Below are positions 17,741-26,037 of a stretch of DNA of 64,000 bases, in pieces. How positions within the stretch are numbered: position 1 is the stretch's first letter; each line of letters begins with the position of its first letter. Where the stretch lies: positions 124,001 to 188,000 of the forward strand of contig NZ_JAPQNT010000005.1 of assembly GCF_028867965.1 (NCBI RefSeq), given 5' to 3'. The position numbers and the translations under genes were made by a program. The DNA comes from Flavobacterium sp. SUN046 (GTDB taxonomy: Bacteria > Bacteroidota > Bacteroidia > Flavobacteriales > Flavobacteriaceae). A model generated the notes under the pieces. The model searched no databases, had not been told where the DNA came from, and saw only the letters and a program-made list of their open reading frames with translations.

Positions 17741-18667
17741 ATGAAAAAGTATTGTATTCTTTTATTTGGTTTCGGATTTTTAGCCAATGCGCAAATAAAA
17801 CCTAGTATTCAAAAAGATGAAATTGTAAGAATTGAAACGATTCTTGCATCAGATAAAATGGAAGGAAGACAAATTTTCTCTTCAGGAATCGATTCTGCCT
17901 CTACTTTTATCGAAAAAGAATTCTCTAAAATCGGACTTGAATATTTTGGAGATTTAAAAAATTATCGACAAGAATTTAAAGCTAAAGGGAAATCGGCAAA
18001 TAATGTAATCGGAATTTTAAGAGGAAAATCCAAACCTAATGAATATGTAGTTTTTTCGGCACATTATGATCATTTAGGAATTGATGAAAGTAATGATAGT
18101 GATAAAATCTATAACGGAGCCAATGATGACGCTTCTGGAACGACTGCTGTTATTGCTTTGGCAAAGTATTTTAAAGAATTGAATCAAAATGAACGCACTA
18201 TAATTTTTGTCGCATTTACAGGTGAAGAAGTTGGCGGATACGGCTCAGGATTTTTTACTAAAAGTGTAAATCCAGAAGAAGTTGTAGCCATGTTTAATAT
18301 CGAAATGATTGGAACGGAAAGCAAATGGAATAAAAACTCAGCTTACATAACTGGATATGAAAAATCAGATTTTGGAACTATTTTACAAAAGAATTTAAAA
18401 GGAACTAATTTTAATTTTTATCCAGATCCATATCCTTCAGAACAACTTTTTTACCGCTCAGATAATGCAAGATTGGCTGCTGTTGGAGTTCCAGCGCACA
18501 CAATTTCTACTTCCAAAATGGATTCTGAAGCAAATTACCATCAATTAAGTGATGAGATTTCAACACTAGATTTAGATAACATGACCGAAATTATTAAATC
18601 AATAGCTATTAGTTCAGAAAGTATTATTAACGGAATTGATACTCCATCACGAGTTGAAAAAAGGTAA
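17741..18667 (+). CDS. M28 family zinc peptidase (aminopeptidase-like), secreted
   Basis: This 308-residue protein has a signal peptide ending near LANAQ (residue 18) and a co-catalytic di-zinc peptidase domain. Expected metal and catalytic residues are visible: His108 and Asp110 in SAHYDHLG, Asp129 in GANDDASG, Glu162-Glu163 in TGEEVGGYGS, Glu188 in NIEMIG and a His in NYHQLSDE near residue 268. M28 enzymes release N-terminal amino acids. The protein should act in the periplasm or outside the cell. No sorting domain is present, so T9SS export is not indicated. It stands alone with its own promoter. Confidence 0.92.
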   Translation: MKKYCILLFGFGFLANAQIKPSIQKDEIVRIETILASDKMEGRQIFSSGIDSASTFIEKEFSKIGLEYFGDLKNYRQEFKAKGKSANNVIGILRGKSKPNEYVVFSAHYDHLGIDESNDSDKIYNGANDDASGTTAVIALAKYFKELNQNERTIIFVAFTGEEVGGYGSGFFTKSVNPEEVVAMFNIEMIGTESKWNKNSAYITGYEKSDFGTILQKNLKGTNFNFYPDPYPSEQLFYRSDNARLAAVGVPAHTISTSKMDSEANYHQLSDEISTLDLDNMTEIIKSIAISSESIINGIDTPSRVEKR

Positions 18668-18711
18668 TCTTGAATTTTACGAAAACGATTCCGCAAATTT
18701 TTTAAAGTTTT

Positions 18712-18743
18712 TTGCAATGGTTTAACATTTTTAATTACTTTAG
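18712..18743 (+). promoter_or_regulatory. Promoter of the pheA attenuator and operon
   Basis: A TTG at 18712-18714 lies 21 bases before TACTTTAG (18736-18743), one mismatch from TAnnTTTG. Transcription would begin near 18750, about 11 bases before the leader-peptide ATG. Confidence 0.5.
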
Positions 18744-18760
18744 CAAAACAGAAATTAACA

Positions 18761-18853
18761 ATGAGAACAAATTTTGCAACATATTATAACTATTTCTTTT
18801 ATTTCTTCTTCGGACAGAAAAAGGGATTAGTATTGGTATATGTCAAAAAGTAA
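18761..18853 (+). CDS. Aromatic-rich leader peptide of the pheA operon
   Basis: A 30-codon frame begins at ATG 18761 and ends at TAA 18851-18853. Residues 8-17 read YYNYFFYFFF, nine aromatics in ten codons, and residue 27 is another Tyr. An intrinsic terminator follows at 18877-18905 and the first gene downstream is prephenate dehydratase, which commits chorismate-derived prephenate to Phe. This is the arrangement of classical leader-peptide attenuation: low Phe- or Tyr-tRNA should stall ribosomes in the cluster. The sequence GGGATT at 18823-18828, just after the cluster, is complementary to AATCCC at 18877-18882 in the terminator 5' arm and can serve as an antiterminator. The peptide itself probably has no other function. 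Confidence 0.85.
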   Translation: MRTNFATYYNYFFYFFFGQKKGLVLVYVKK

Positions 18854-18876
18854 AATTTGAACAATTATAAAAATAC

Positions 18877-18905
18877 AATCCCGATTTGCATCGGGATTTT
18901 TTTTT
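18877..18905 (+). terminator. Attenuator terminator before pheA
   Basis: A perfect 9-base-pair stem (AATCCCGAT with ATCGGGATT) with the tetraloop TTGC is followed by an uninterrupted T-run to 18905. It lies between the aromatic leader peptide and pheA, not after a full-length gene, so it is best read as a regulated terminator. Confidence 0.85.
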
Positions 18906-18981
18906 GACAAAAATTAAAAATTAGGATTCTCCTATTTAAAGTAATGCATTTGTGATAATTTGTATAATCTGTGTTTAAAAT

Positions 18982-19809
18982 ATGAAAGACAAAATAGCCA
19001 TACAAGGAATCAAAGGTTCATTTCACCATCAAGTAGCATTAGAATATTTTCAAGAAAATGTTCAGGTTGACGAATGTTTGTCGTTTGAAGCGTTAGTTGA
19101 TAGTTTATTGAATAATGATTCACAACAAGCCGTAATGGCAATTGAGAATTCTATTTCGGGTTCAATTATTCCAAATTATGCTTTAATTGACAAGAATAAT
19201 TTACATATTATTGGTGAATATTATTTAGATATAGTTCAGAATTTAATGGTATTGAAAGGTCAAAATTTGCAAGAAATTCAAGAAGTACATTCACATCCAA
19301 TGGCATTATTACAATGTATGGATTATTTGAAAAGCCAACCGCAGATTAAATTAGTTGAAGATAAAGATACCGCCGAAACTGCTAGAAGAATTCATCAAAA
19401 TCAATTAAAAAACATAGCTGCAATCGGAAGTAAAGTTGCTGCTGAAATGTACGATTTAGAAATCATCACACCAGAAATTCAAACCGTTAACAACAATATG
19501 ACACGTTTTTTTATTATCAGTAAAGAAAAGGTCAATTTGAATAAAGAGGAAATTAATAAAGCATCTATAAAATTTGAATTAGACGACACACCAGGAAGTT
19601 TGGCAACCGTTTTAAACGTAATGACAAACTGCAAATTGAATTTAACCAAAATCCAATCGATGCCAATTATTGAAACACCATTTCAATATTCATTCTTTGT
19701 AGATGTGGTTTTTGAAAAATACAAGCATTATGAAAAAGCATGCAAAATTTTAGAAATAATGACGAATCATTTTAAGGTCTTAGGAGAATACAAGAACAAA
19801 AAGCAATAA
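18982..19809 (+). CDS. pheA: Prephenate dehydratase
   Basis: This 275-residue enzyme converts prephenate to phenylpyruvate, the last pathway-specific step to Phe. The N-terminal dehydratase domain (about 1-180) contains ENSISGS and the catalytic NNMTRFFIIS with the conserved Thr-Arg-Phe at 174-176. A C-terminal ACT domain (about 193-270, ELDDTPGSLATVLNV) is expected to bind Phe for feedback inhibition. There is no chorismate mutase domain; that activity is fused to the DAHP synthase encoded later in the same operon. It is the first gene after the aromatic leader attenuator. Confidence 0.96.
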   Translation: MKDKIAIQGIKGSFHHQVALEYFQENVQVDECLSFEALVDSLLNNDSQQAVMAIENSISGSIIPNYALIDKNNLHIIGEYYLDIVQNLMVLKGQNLQEIQEVHSHPMALLQCMDYLKSQPQIKLVEDKDTAETARRIHQNQLKNIAAIGSKVAAEMYDLEIITPEIQTVNNNMTRFFIISKEKVNLNKEEINKASIKFELDDTPGSLATVLNVMTNCKLNLTKIQSMPIIETPFQYSFFVDVVFEKYKHYEKACKILEIMTNHFKVLGEYKNKKQ

Positions 19810-19823
19810 CAATTTCAAAAATC

Positions 19824-19921
19824 AATAACAAAAATCAATTCTGAAAACAATTGTCAGTCTGAGCTTGTCGAAGACCATTTTCAAAATCAACTTCGTGATA
19901 ATTCGTGCAATTCGTGTAAAA
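19824..19921 (+). repeat. Short dispersed repeats between pheA and the aminotransferase
   Basis: Position 19852-19875 contains TCTGAGCTTGTCGAAGAC, a sequence type I recognise as a dispersed extragenic repeat in Bacteroidota. Positions 19892-19918 carry three 9-base units close to ATTCGTGCA. No gene is visible in this 114-base gap. Confidence 0.6.
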
Positions 19922-19923
19922 AA

Positions 19924-21069
19924 ATGATACAAACAGCAAAAAGACTAGAAACCGTTCAAGAATACTACTTCTCAAGAAAATTGAAAGAAGTAAACCAACT
20001 TATATCTGAAGGAAAACCAATCATCAATATGGGAATTGGAAGCCCAGATTTAGCGCCACATTCATCTGTAATTGAAGCCATTAAAAACGCGATGTTTGAT
20101 GCAAAAGCGCACGAATATCAAAGTTATCAAGGTTTGCCCGATTTGAGAAAAGGAATTGCTACTTTTTACAAAAATAAATTTGATGTTGAAGTCGATTTCA
20201 ATTCAGAAATTCTACCATTAATGGGAAGCAAAGAAGGAATTATGCATATTTCAATGGCTTTTTTAAATGAAGGCGACGAAGTTTTAATTCCGAATCCTGG
20301 TTATCCAACTTATGCATCGGTGACCGAATTGGTTCAAGCGAAAGCAGTTTATTACGATTTGAATGAAGCAACCAATTGGCAACCTGATTTCGATAAATTA
20401 GAAGCTACCGATTTATCAAAAGTAAAATTAATGTGGATTAATTATCCGCACATGCCAACAGGAACAAATGGAACTTTAGAATTGTATGAAAGACTAATTG
20501 CATTCGGGAAAAAGCACAACATTTTAATTGTAAATGACAATCCGTACAGCTTTGTTTTAAATGAAAATCCGTTATCGATTTTTCAAGTTGAAGGTTCAAA
20601 AGACTTTGCATTAGAATTAAATTCATTAAGTAAAACATTCAATATGGCTGGTTGGCGTGTCGGAATGGTTGTGGGAAACAAAACATTACTTGATGCAATT
20701 TTAAAAGTAAAAAGCAATATGGATTCAGGAATGTTTTACGGAATTCAAAAAGGTGCGATTGAAGCCTTAAAATTAGGAAAAGAATGGTTTGAAAGTCAAA
20801 ATGAAATCTACACCAAAAGAAGAAATTTGATTTTCGAATTAGCCGAAAAAATGAATTGTACTTTCGATAAAAATTCTGTTGGATTGTTCGTTTGGGCAAA
20901 ATTACCAATAGGAATTCAATCGGAAGAATTCATTGATGATTTGTTATATGAAAAGCATATTTTCATAACGCCAGGAACAATTTTTGGCAGCAATGGAGAA
21001 GGATATATTCGGTTTTCATTATGTGTAAAAGAAGAAAATATTATTAATGCAATAAACCGTTTCACGTAG
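19924..21069 (+). CDS. Class I/II pyridoxal-phosphate aminotransferase, probably aromatic
   Basis: This 381-residue fold-type I aminotransferase has the PLP-binding Lys237 in SLSKTFNMAGWRVGM, the INMGIGSPDL N-terminal motif, NPGYPTY, and a C-terminal Arg in GYIRFSL for carboxylate binding. By family it could act on aspartate, aromatic amino acids or diaminopimelate precursors. Its place between prephenate dehydratase and prephenate dehydrogenase argues that it transaminates phenylpyruvate and 4-hydroxyphenylpyruvate to Phe and Tyr. The motif normally reading NPHNPTG is YPHMPTG here (about 174-180), a small departure. Confidence 0.88.
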   Translation: MIQTAKRLETVQEYYFSRKLKEVNQLISEGKPIINMGIGSPDLAPHSSVIEAIKNAMFDAKAHEYQSYQGLPDLRKGIATFYKNKFDVEVDFNSEILPLMGSKEGIMHISMAFLNEGDEVLIPNPGYPTYASVTELVQAKAVYYDLNEATNWQPDFDKLEATDLSKVKLMWINYPHMPTGTNGTLELYERLIAFGKKHNILIVNDNPYSFVLNENPLSIFQVEGSKDFALELNSLSKTFNMAGWRVGMVVGNKTLLDAILKVKSNMDSGMFYGIQKGAIEALKLGKEWFESQNEIYTKRRNLIFELAEKMNCTFDKNSVGLFVWAKLPIGIQSEEFIDDLLYEKHIFITPGTIFGSNGEGYIRFSLCVKEENIINAINRFT

Positions 21070-21116
21070 AGACGCGATTCATCGCGTCTAAAAAGAAAAA
21101 AATCATCGCGTTTGAA
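21065..21116. repeat. Dispersed palindromic repeat (GAGACGCGATTCATCGCGTCT type)
   Basis: The sequence from 21065 contains GACGCGATTCATCGCGTC, a nearly perfect palindrome, followed by a partial second copy (ATCATCGCGTTT, 21101-21112). A degenerate copy lies at 25972-26028. The unit overlaps the last codon of the aminotransferase gene. It resembles a palindromic extragenic repeat common in Flavobacterium genomes. Confidence 0.65.
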
Positions 21117-21131
21117 ATAAAAAACAAAAAA

Positions 21132-21971
21132 ATGAACGTATTTATAATAGGAATTGGATTAATTGGCGGTTCAATAGCATTAGACATAAAATCAATTTAT
21201 GATGATGCCACGATTTTCGGAATTGATGCCAACGAAAAACATTTAGAAGAAGCTTTACAACTCGGAATAATCGACCAAAAAGCAACCAAAACTGATTTAA
21301 TTAACGCAGATTTAGTGATTGTTTCCGTGCCAGTTGATGTAGCTTTAGTAATTTTGCCAGAAATTTTAAATAAAATCGGTGAAGAAACCTTAGTTTTTGA
21401 TGTTGGTTCAACCAAATTACCAATTTGTGAAGCCATCGAAAATCATCTAAAAAGGAGAAATTTTTTAGCGTGTCATCCAATTGCTGGAACCGAATTTTCA
21501 GGACCAAGTGCCGCGATTAGAAATCTATTTGAAGACAAAACGAATATCATTTGCGAAGTCGAAAAAACAACGTTCAAATTGCAAGAAAAAGCAATGGATT
21601 TGTTTAAAAAACTCGGCATGCGAATTCGTTATATGGATCCAAAATCGCACGATAAACACATTGCTTATGTGTCGCATTTATCACATATAAGCTCGTTCAT
21701 GCTCGGAAAAACCGTTATAGAAAAAGAAAAAGACGAGCAAGATATTTTTGATATGGCTGGTTCCGGATTTGAAAGTACGGTTCGTTTAGCCAAAAGTTCG
21801 CCAGCCATGTGGACGCCAATTTTTAAACAAAATAAAAAACAAGTCGTAAAATCGTTAGAAGAATACATTCAGAATTTAACCAATTTCAAGAATTTACTTG
21901 AAAACGATAATTACGAAGCCGTTTTTAACGAGATGCAGAATACGAATAGAATTAAAGAAATTTTAAAATAG
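21132..21971 (+). CDS. tyrA: Prephenate dehydrogenase
   Basis: This 279-residue NAD(P)-dependent enzyme oxidatively decarboxylates prephenate to 4-hydroxyphenylpyruvate for Tyr synthesis. The Rossmann motif GIGLIGGS begins at residue 7, HPIAGTEFSGP (about 117-127) and SHLSHI (about 183-188) supply family catalytic residues. There is no ACT or chorismate mutase domain. It is the third structural gene of the aromatic operon. Confidence 0.95.
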   Translation: MNVFIIGIGLIGGSIALDIKSIYDDATIFGIDANEKHLEEALQLGIIDQKATKTDLINADLVIVSVPVDVALVILPEILNKIGEETLVFDVGSTKLPICEAIENHLKRRNFLACHPIAGTEFSGPSAAIRNLFEDKTNIICEVEKTTFKLQEKAMDLFKKLGMRIRYMDPKSHDKHIAYVSHLSHISSFMLGKTVIEKEKDEQDIFDMAGSGFESTVRLAKSSPAMWTPIFKQNKKQVVKSLEEYIQNLTNFKNLLENDNYEAVFNEMQNTNRIKEILK

Positions 21972-22053
21972 AACATAGAAAAAAGAGAAAAGAATATAGC
22001 TATTTAAAAAAGTCTATTTTCTATAATCTATTTTCTCAAAAAAAATAAAAACT
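21972..22053. repeat. Intergenic hairpin with 7-base tandem repeat
   Basis: Positions 22013-22033 are three heptamers (TCTATTT, TCTATAA, TCTATTT). They can pair imperfectly with the upstream AGAAAAGAATATAG region. It is one member of the period-7 repeat family described in the findings. Confidence 0.55.
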
Positions 22054-23139
22054 ATGGAAAATAAAAAAGAAATGAGAACGTGGTTAGATGATTTTAATTT
22101 AACACATCCGCTAGTAATTGCTGGACCATGCAGTGCAGAAACTGAAGATCAAGTATTGAAAATTGCACACGAATTGAAAAATTCTGACGTATCAATTTAC
22201 AGAGCTGGAATCTGGAAACCAAGAACTCGTCCGGGTGGATTTGAAGGTGTTGGAGCAATCGGATTAAAATGGTTGCAAAAAGCGAAAGCCGAAACAGGTT
22301 TGTTAATGGCAACTGAAGTAGCAACTGCGGCACACGTAAAATTAGCATTAGAACACGATATTGATGTATTGTGGATTGGTGCGCGAACAACGGTTAATCC
22401 ATTTGCTGTGCAAGAAATTGCAGATGCGTTGCAAAATACTGATAAAATAGTTTTGGTAAAAAATCCTGTAAATCCAGATTTAGCGCTTTGGATTGGCGGT
22501 GTAGAACGTTTGCACAATGCTGGAATCAAAAGACTAGGAGTTATTCACAGAGGATTTTCAACCTATGAAAAAACCAAATATAGAAATAATCCTGAATGGC
22601 AAATTGCAATTGATTTTCAAAATAAATTTCCAGATATTCCTTTAATAATTGATCCGTCACACATTACTGGCAACCGAAATATGATTTTTAAAGTGACTCA
22701 AGAAGCACTCGATTTGAATTATGACGGAATGATAATTGAAACGCATATTGACCCGGATAATGCTTGGAGCGATGCAGCACAACAAGTTACGCCAGATCAA
22801 TTGAAACAAATATTTATTGATTTAAGAATCAGAAAAGAAACCGATCTTGCTGATGATTACCAAAACCGTTTAGGAAAATTGCGTGAAAAAATCGATGAAT
22901 TCGATGCTAAACTATTAGACGTAATCGGAAAAAGAATGAAAGTTGCCGAAGATATTGGAGCCTTGAAGAAAGAAAAAAATGTAGCTGTTTTACAAAACAA
23001 ACGTTGGAATGAAGTTTTGGAGCGTATGGTAAATGATGGCGGCGAAAAAGGATTGAGTGAAGAATTTATAATTCAATTTTTCAAAGCGATTCACCAAGAA
23101 AGTATTACGCATCAAGACAAAATTTTTAATAATAAATAG
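22054..23139 (+). CDS. Bifunctional DAHP synthase / chorismate mutase
   Basis: This 361-residue protein joins a type I beta DAHP synthase domain (about 1-265; GPCSAET near residue 25, KPRTRPGGFEG, DPSHITGNR) to a C-terminal AroQ-type chorismate mutase (about 275-355; LREKIDEFDAKLLDVIGKRMKVAEDIGALK). It catalyses the first shikimate-pathway step and the chorismate-to-prephenate step. The fused mutase can act as the allosteric sensor of prephenate in such enzymes. It completes the operon: mutase, dehydratase, dehydrogenase and aminotransferase are all encoded together. A strong terminator follows. Confidence 0.95.
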   Translation: MENKKEMRTWLDDFNLTHPLVIAGPCSAETEDQVLKIAHELKNSDVSIYRAGIWKPRTRPGGFEGVGAIGLKWLQKAKAETGLLMATEVATAAHVKLALEHDIDVLWIGARTTVNPFAVQEIADALQNTDKIVLVKNPVNPDLALWIGGVERLHNAGIKRLGVIHRGFSTYEKTKYRNNPEWQIAIDFQNKFPDIPLIIDPSHITGNRNMIFKVTQEALDLNYDGMIIETHIDPDNAWSDAAQQVTPDQLKQIFIDLRIRKETDLADDYQNRLGKLREKIDEFDAKLLDVIGKRMKVAEDIGALKKEKNVAVLQNKRWNEVLERMVNDGGEKGLSEEFIIQFFKAIHQESITHQDKIFNNK

Positions 23140-23168
23140 ATAATTAATCTGTTTTTTAACATAAACTA

Positions 23169-23198
23169 AAACCTATAAATTTATTTGTAGGTTTTTTT
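23169..23198 (+). terminator. Intrinsic terminator of the Phe/Tyr operon
   Basis: The arms AACCTATAAAT and ATTTGTAGGTT pair over 11 positions (one G-T) and are followed by TTTTTTT. It starts 30 bases after the DAHP synthase stop. Confidence 0.85.
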
Positions 23199-23235
23199 GT
23201 ATCATTGCCAAAAATAACCTCTAAAAATTTTTACA

Positions 23236-24891
23236 ATGAAGAACAGCTTAATAGCCGTTGTCTTTTTTGTTTTGTGCTACAATACAATTTCGGCTCAAAA
23301 TAAAATTGATAAAATTAACATCACTTATGGTGAAGAAATAACTGATGATAAAGGAAAAATCATCAAGATTATTGGAGAAGCCAATAACAAAGTCTACACT
23401 CTTGTTTTAAAAGGAAAATCGAATTATTTCCTTAAAATTTTTGATTCTAAAGCTTTGAAACAAATCTCTAATAATGAGATTGTCTTTCCGGAAGTAAAAG
23501 ATAAAGATTTAGAATTTGAAGAAATCGTATTATTGAATGATAAATTATATGCTATTGGCAGTGTTTATTACCGAAAAGAAAAAAAATATACATTAGTGGG
23601 AATTCCAATCTCTGAAAGCGGCGTTTTAAGCGACAACATCATTACACTTTTTGAATCTACTGTTGCAAATAGCTCGGATAAAGGCGGATTTTATTTGCGA
23701 AATTCTCCAGACAATAGAATGCTTTTAGTTATGCACACAGCGCTTTTTGAAAAAGAAGATGCCATGAAATATGAAATCAAATTTTTTGATGAAACTTTAA
23801 AAACTGCTTTTGCTACTGAAGATAAAGTATCTTATGATGACAATAAAAAAGACTATCAATTTACAATTTCAGATTTTGATGTAAACTATAAAGACGATAT
23901 TTTTTTGGTAGTTAATGAAGGATACCGTGATAAAAAGAAAAAAGAAAAAGTAGAGAAAGTGGAAGTTCATGTTTTTAAAAAAGATATGAATTATAAAAAA
24001 GAAATTATAAAAATTGATGTTGTTGATGAGGAAATCATTAATTGTAAAATGCTAGCAACAGCTAAAAACACACTTCAGTTAACAGGATTTTATTCAAGTG
24101 TTCGTGAAAACGGAAAAGCTAATAAAGAACTTAAGGGCGTTTACAACATGACTATTAATTTAGCAACAAATGTTGCAGAGAATGTAAAATTTAATGAGTT
24201 TGATTATGCTACTAAGGTTAAATTAATTGGAGAAAGAAGGGCAAAAAAAGGTAAAGATGTAAAACCTTTATACAACATACATTCAATTATTGAAAAAAAG
24301 GATGGTGGGTTAATAGTTATTTCTGAGTACCAACTTATAATTGTTGGTCAAAAACAAGGAATTGGACCTCTTGGACTTCAGCCCATAACTTATGTTACTA
24401 ACGAAATGATTGTAACATGTTTGAAGCCTGATGGCACTTTAGAATGGAGCAATGTAGTTGCAAAAGAACAATCTGCTACAGTTACTGTAGCATCGTTTAA
24501 CCTTTTTGGAGTAAGTGGTGGTAGCAGTTTTAATGTTGCAGTTGGTTTGTCAATTCCACTGGCTGTAATGGGTAAAGGTCCAGAATATTTAAGCGCAATT
24601 CCAATTTATAGAAATGGTATACTTAATATTCTATTTAATGATAATGTAAAAAATAAAGGTATAACTGACATTGAAAAAATTAAATCATTAGGTAATTACA
24701 ACAATGCAGTACCTACACTTTTTGTATTTGATGACAAAGGAAATATTACCAGAAAAGATCCGGAAGAAGTTGTTAAAGAAGAATTAGTAATACGTCCAGG
24801 AGTTTTTAATAGAAAATCTGACAACGAATATATCATTTATGCTTCTAGAAAATCTAAAGATAAACTTGGCAGAATGATTCTTCAAGATTAA
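23236..24891 (+). CDS. Secreted protein of unknown function
   Basis: I do not recognise this 551-residue protein. It has a clear signal peptide (MKNSLIAVVFFVLCYNTISAQ, 21 residues). The mature part is Lys/Glu-rich with many short beta-type segments, repeated NNKVYTLVLKG or LLNDKLYAIGSVYY-like strands, and a Gly-rich stretch near residues 415-455 (FNLFGVSGGSSFNVAVGLS). The periodic strands would fit a beta-propeller, but I see no defining repeat. No sorting domain or lipobox is present, so it is probably periplasmic. It lies between two terminators and so is a single-gene transcript. Confidence 0.75.
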   Translation: MKNSLIAVVFFVLCYNTISAQNKIDKINITYGEEITDDKGKIIKIIGEANNKVYTLVLKGKSNYFLKIFDSKALKQISNNEIVFPEVKDKDLEFEEIVLLNDKLYAIGSVYYRKEKKYTLVGIPISESGVLSDNIITLFESTVANSSDKGGFYLRNSPDNRMLLVMHTALFEKEDAMKYEIKFFDETLKTAFATEDKVSYDDNKKDYQFTISDFDVNYKDDIFLVVNEGYRDKKKKEKVEKVEVHVFKKDMNYKKEIIKIDVVDEEIINCKMLATAKNTLQLTGFYSSVRENGKANKELKGVYNMTINLATNVAENVKFNEFDYATKVKLIGERRAKKGKDVKPLYNIHSIIEKKDGGLIVISEYQLIIVGQKQGIGPLGLQPITYVTNEMIVTCLKPDGTLEWSNVVAKEQSATVTVASFNLFGVSGGSSFNVAVGLSIPLAVMGKGPEYLSAIPIYRNGILNILFNDNVKNKGITDIEKIKSLGNYNNAVPTLFVFDDKGNITRKDPEEVVKEELVIRPGVFNRKSDNEYIIYASRKSKDKLGRMILQD

Positions 24892-24913
24892 GATACTATT
24901 TAGAGTCAACAAT

Positions 24914-24947
24914 AAAAGACTGATTACCTATTTAATCAGTCTTTTTT
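24914..24947 (+). terminator. Intrinsic terminator after the secreted protein gene
   Basis: A 13-base-pair perfect stem (AAAAGACTGATTA with TAATCAGTCTTTT) is followed by TT-rich sequence, 23 bases past the stop. Confidence 0.85.
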
Positions 24948-24982
24948 ATTTATTAAAATTAAAAATCTGAACTCAAAAATTG

Positions 24983-24990
24983 TAAATTTG
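24983..24990 (+). promoter_or_regulatory. -7 promoter element of rsgA, giving a near-leaderless transcript
   Basis: TAAATTTG matches the Bacteroidota -7 consensus exactly and ends only four bases before the rsgA ATG at 24995. No TTG is seen at the normal -33 distance. If used, transcription would begin at or within a few bases of the start codon. Confidence 0.5.
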
Positions 24991-24994
24991 CAAC

Positions 24995-25975
24995 ATGACA
25001 GGAATCGTTTATAAATCTACAGGAAGTTGGTATACCGTAAAATCAAGCGATGGCGATTTTATGGAATGTCGTATCAAAGGAAAATTCCGTATTAAAGGTA
25101 TTAAAAGTACCAACCCAATTGCAGTTGGTGATGTTGTAGATTATGAAATTGATGAAAACTCCGATGCACGTACAGGAACTATAAACAACATTCACGACAG
25201 AATGAATTATATTGTTCGAAAATCGGTGAATTTATCACATCAAATGCACATTATTGCTTCCAATATTGATCGTGTATTTCTTTTAATAACCGTAAATAAT
25301 CCGCCAACCACTTTTAATTTTATAGATAGATTTTTGGTTACAGCCGAAGCCTATCATATTGAAACTGTTTTAGTTTTCAATAAAATTGACACTTTAGATG
25401 ATGTAACTCTTGACGAACAATTATACATGCAACACGTTTATCAAGAAATTGGATATAAATGTTTGCGAGTTTCTGCAAAAGAAAGCAAAGGAATTGAAGA
25501 GTTAAAAGAACTCATGATAAATAAAACCACAATGTTTTCGGGACATTCAGGTGTTGGAAAATCAACTTTAGTTAATGCTTTAGAACCAAGTTTGCATTTA
25601 AAAACCAAAACGATTTCAGAACAAAGCATGCAAGGGCAACACACTACGACTTTTGCAGAAATGTATGATTTGTCTTTTGGCGCTAAAATTATCGACACAC
25701 CAGGAATCAAAGGTTTCGGAATTGTAGATATGGAAAAAGAAGAAATAAGTGGTTATTTTCCTGAATTTTTCAAATTGAAAGATCAATGTAAATTCAATAA
25801 TTGTTTGCATAAAGAAGAACCAAAATGCGCTATCAAACAAGCATTAGAAGAAGATAAAATTTCGTGGACAAGATACAACAGTTACCTAAAAATTCTAGAA
25901 GGCGACGATGAACATTATCGAACCGATATATACAACGATGATAGAATTGCAAGCGATGAAACAAGAAACAAGTAG
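24995..25975 (+). CDS. rsgA: Ribosome small-subunit-dependent GTPase A
   Basis: This 326-residue circularly permuted GTPase has an N-terminal OB-fold (about 1-70), then G4 NKID (129-132), G1 GHSGVGKST (183-191) and G3 DTPG (234-237), the permuted order that defines the family. The C-terminal zinc site is Cys265, Cys270, His272 and Cys278. RsgA checks maturation of the 30S decoding centre and releases assembly factors. The length is normal. Confidence 0.97.
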   Translation: MTGIVYKSTGSWYTVKSSDGDFMECRIKGKFRIKGIKSTNPIAVGDVVDYEIDENSDARTGTINNIHDRMNYIVRKSVNLSHQMHIIASNIDRVFLLITVNNPPTTFNFIDRFLVTAEAYHIETVLVFNKIDTLDDVTLDEQLYMQHVYQEIGYKCLRVSAKESKGIEELKELMINKTTMFSGHSGVGKSTLVNALEPSLHLKTKTISEQSMQGQHTTTFAEMYDLSFGAKIIDTPGIKGFGIVDMEKEEISGYFPEFFKLKDQCKFNNCLHKEEPKCAIKQALEEDKISWTRYNSYLKILEGDDEHYRTDIYNDDRIASDETRNK

Positions 25976-26028
25976 AGAAGCGATTCATCGCATCTAAAAA
26001 CTAAAAACAACGATTCATTGCGTCTAAA
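25972..26028. repeat. Degenerate second copy of the GCGATTCATCGC repeat
   Basis: Two diverged units (GTAGAGAAGCGATTCATCGC at 25972 and ACGATTCATTGCGTCT at about 26010) match the palindrome at 21065. The unit overlaps the rsgA stop codon and fills the gap before dtd. Confidence 0.6.
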
Positions 26029-26037
26029 ACCTTCAAA

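Larger units (their letters stand above)
18668..18981 (+). other. Regulatory leader region of the Phe/Tyr operon
   Basis: This 314-base gap holds the promoter, leader peptide and attenuator terminator listed separately. After the terminator, 18948-18974 contains three degenerate 9-base units (consensus ATTTGTGNA) of the dispersed nonamer family also found at 19892-19918 and 41551-41606. Confidence 0.8.

Noticed and set aside
22197..22529. 110-codon frame on the minus strand opposite the DAHP synthase
   Set aside because: It lies wholly inside a well-supported gene, has no recognisable domain and its composition mirrors the opposite strand.
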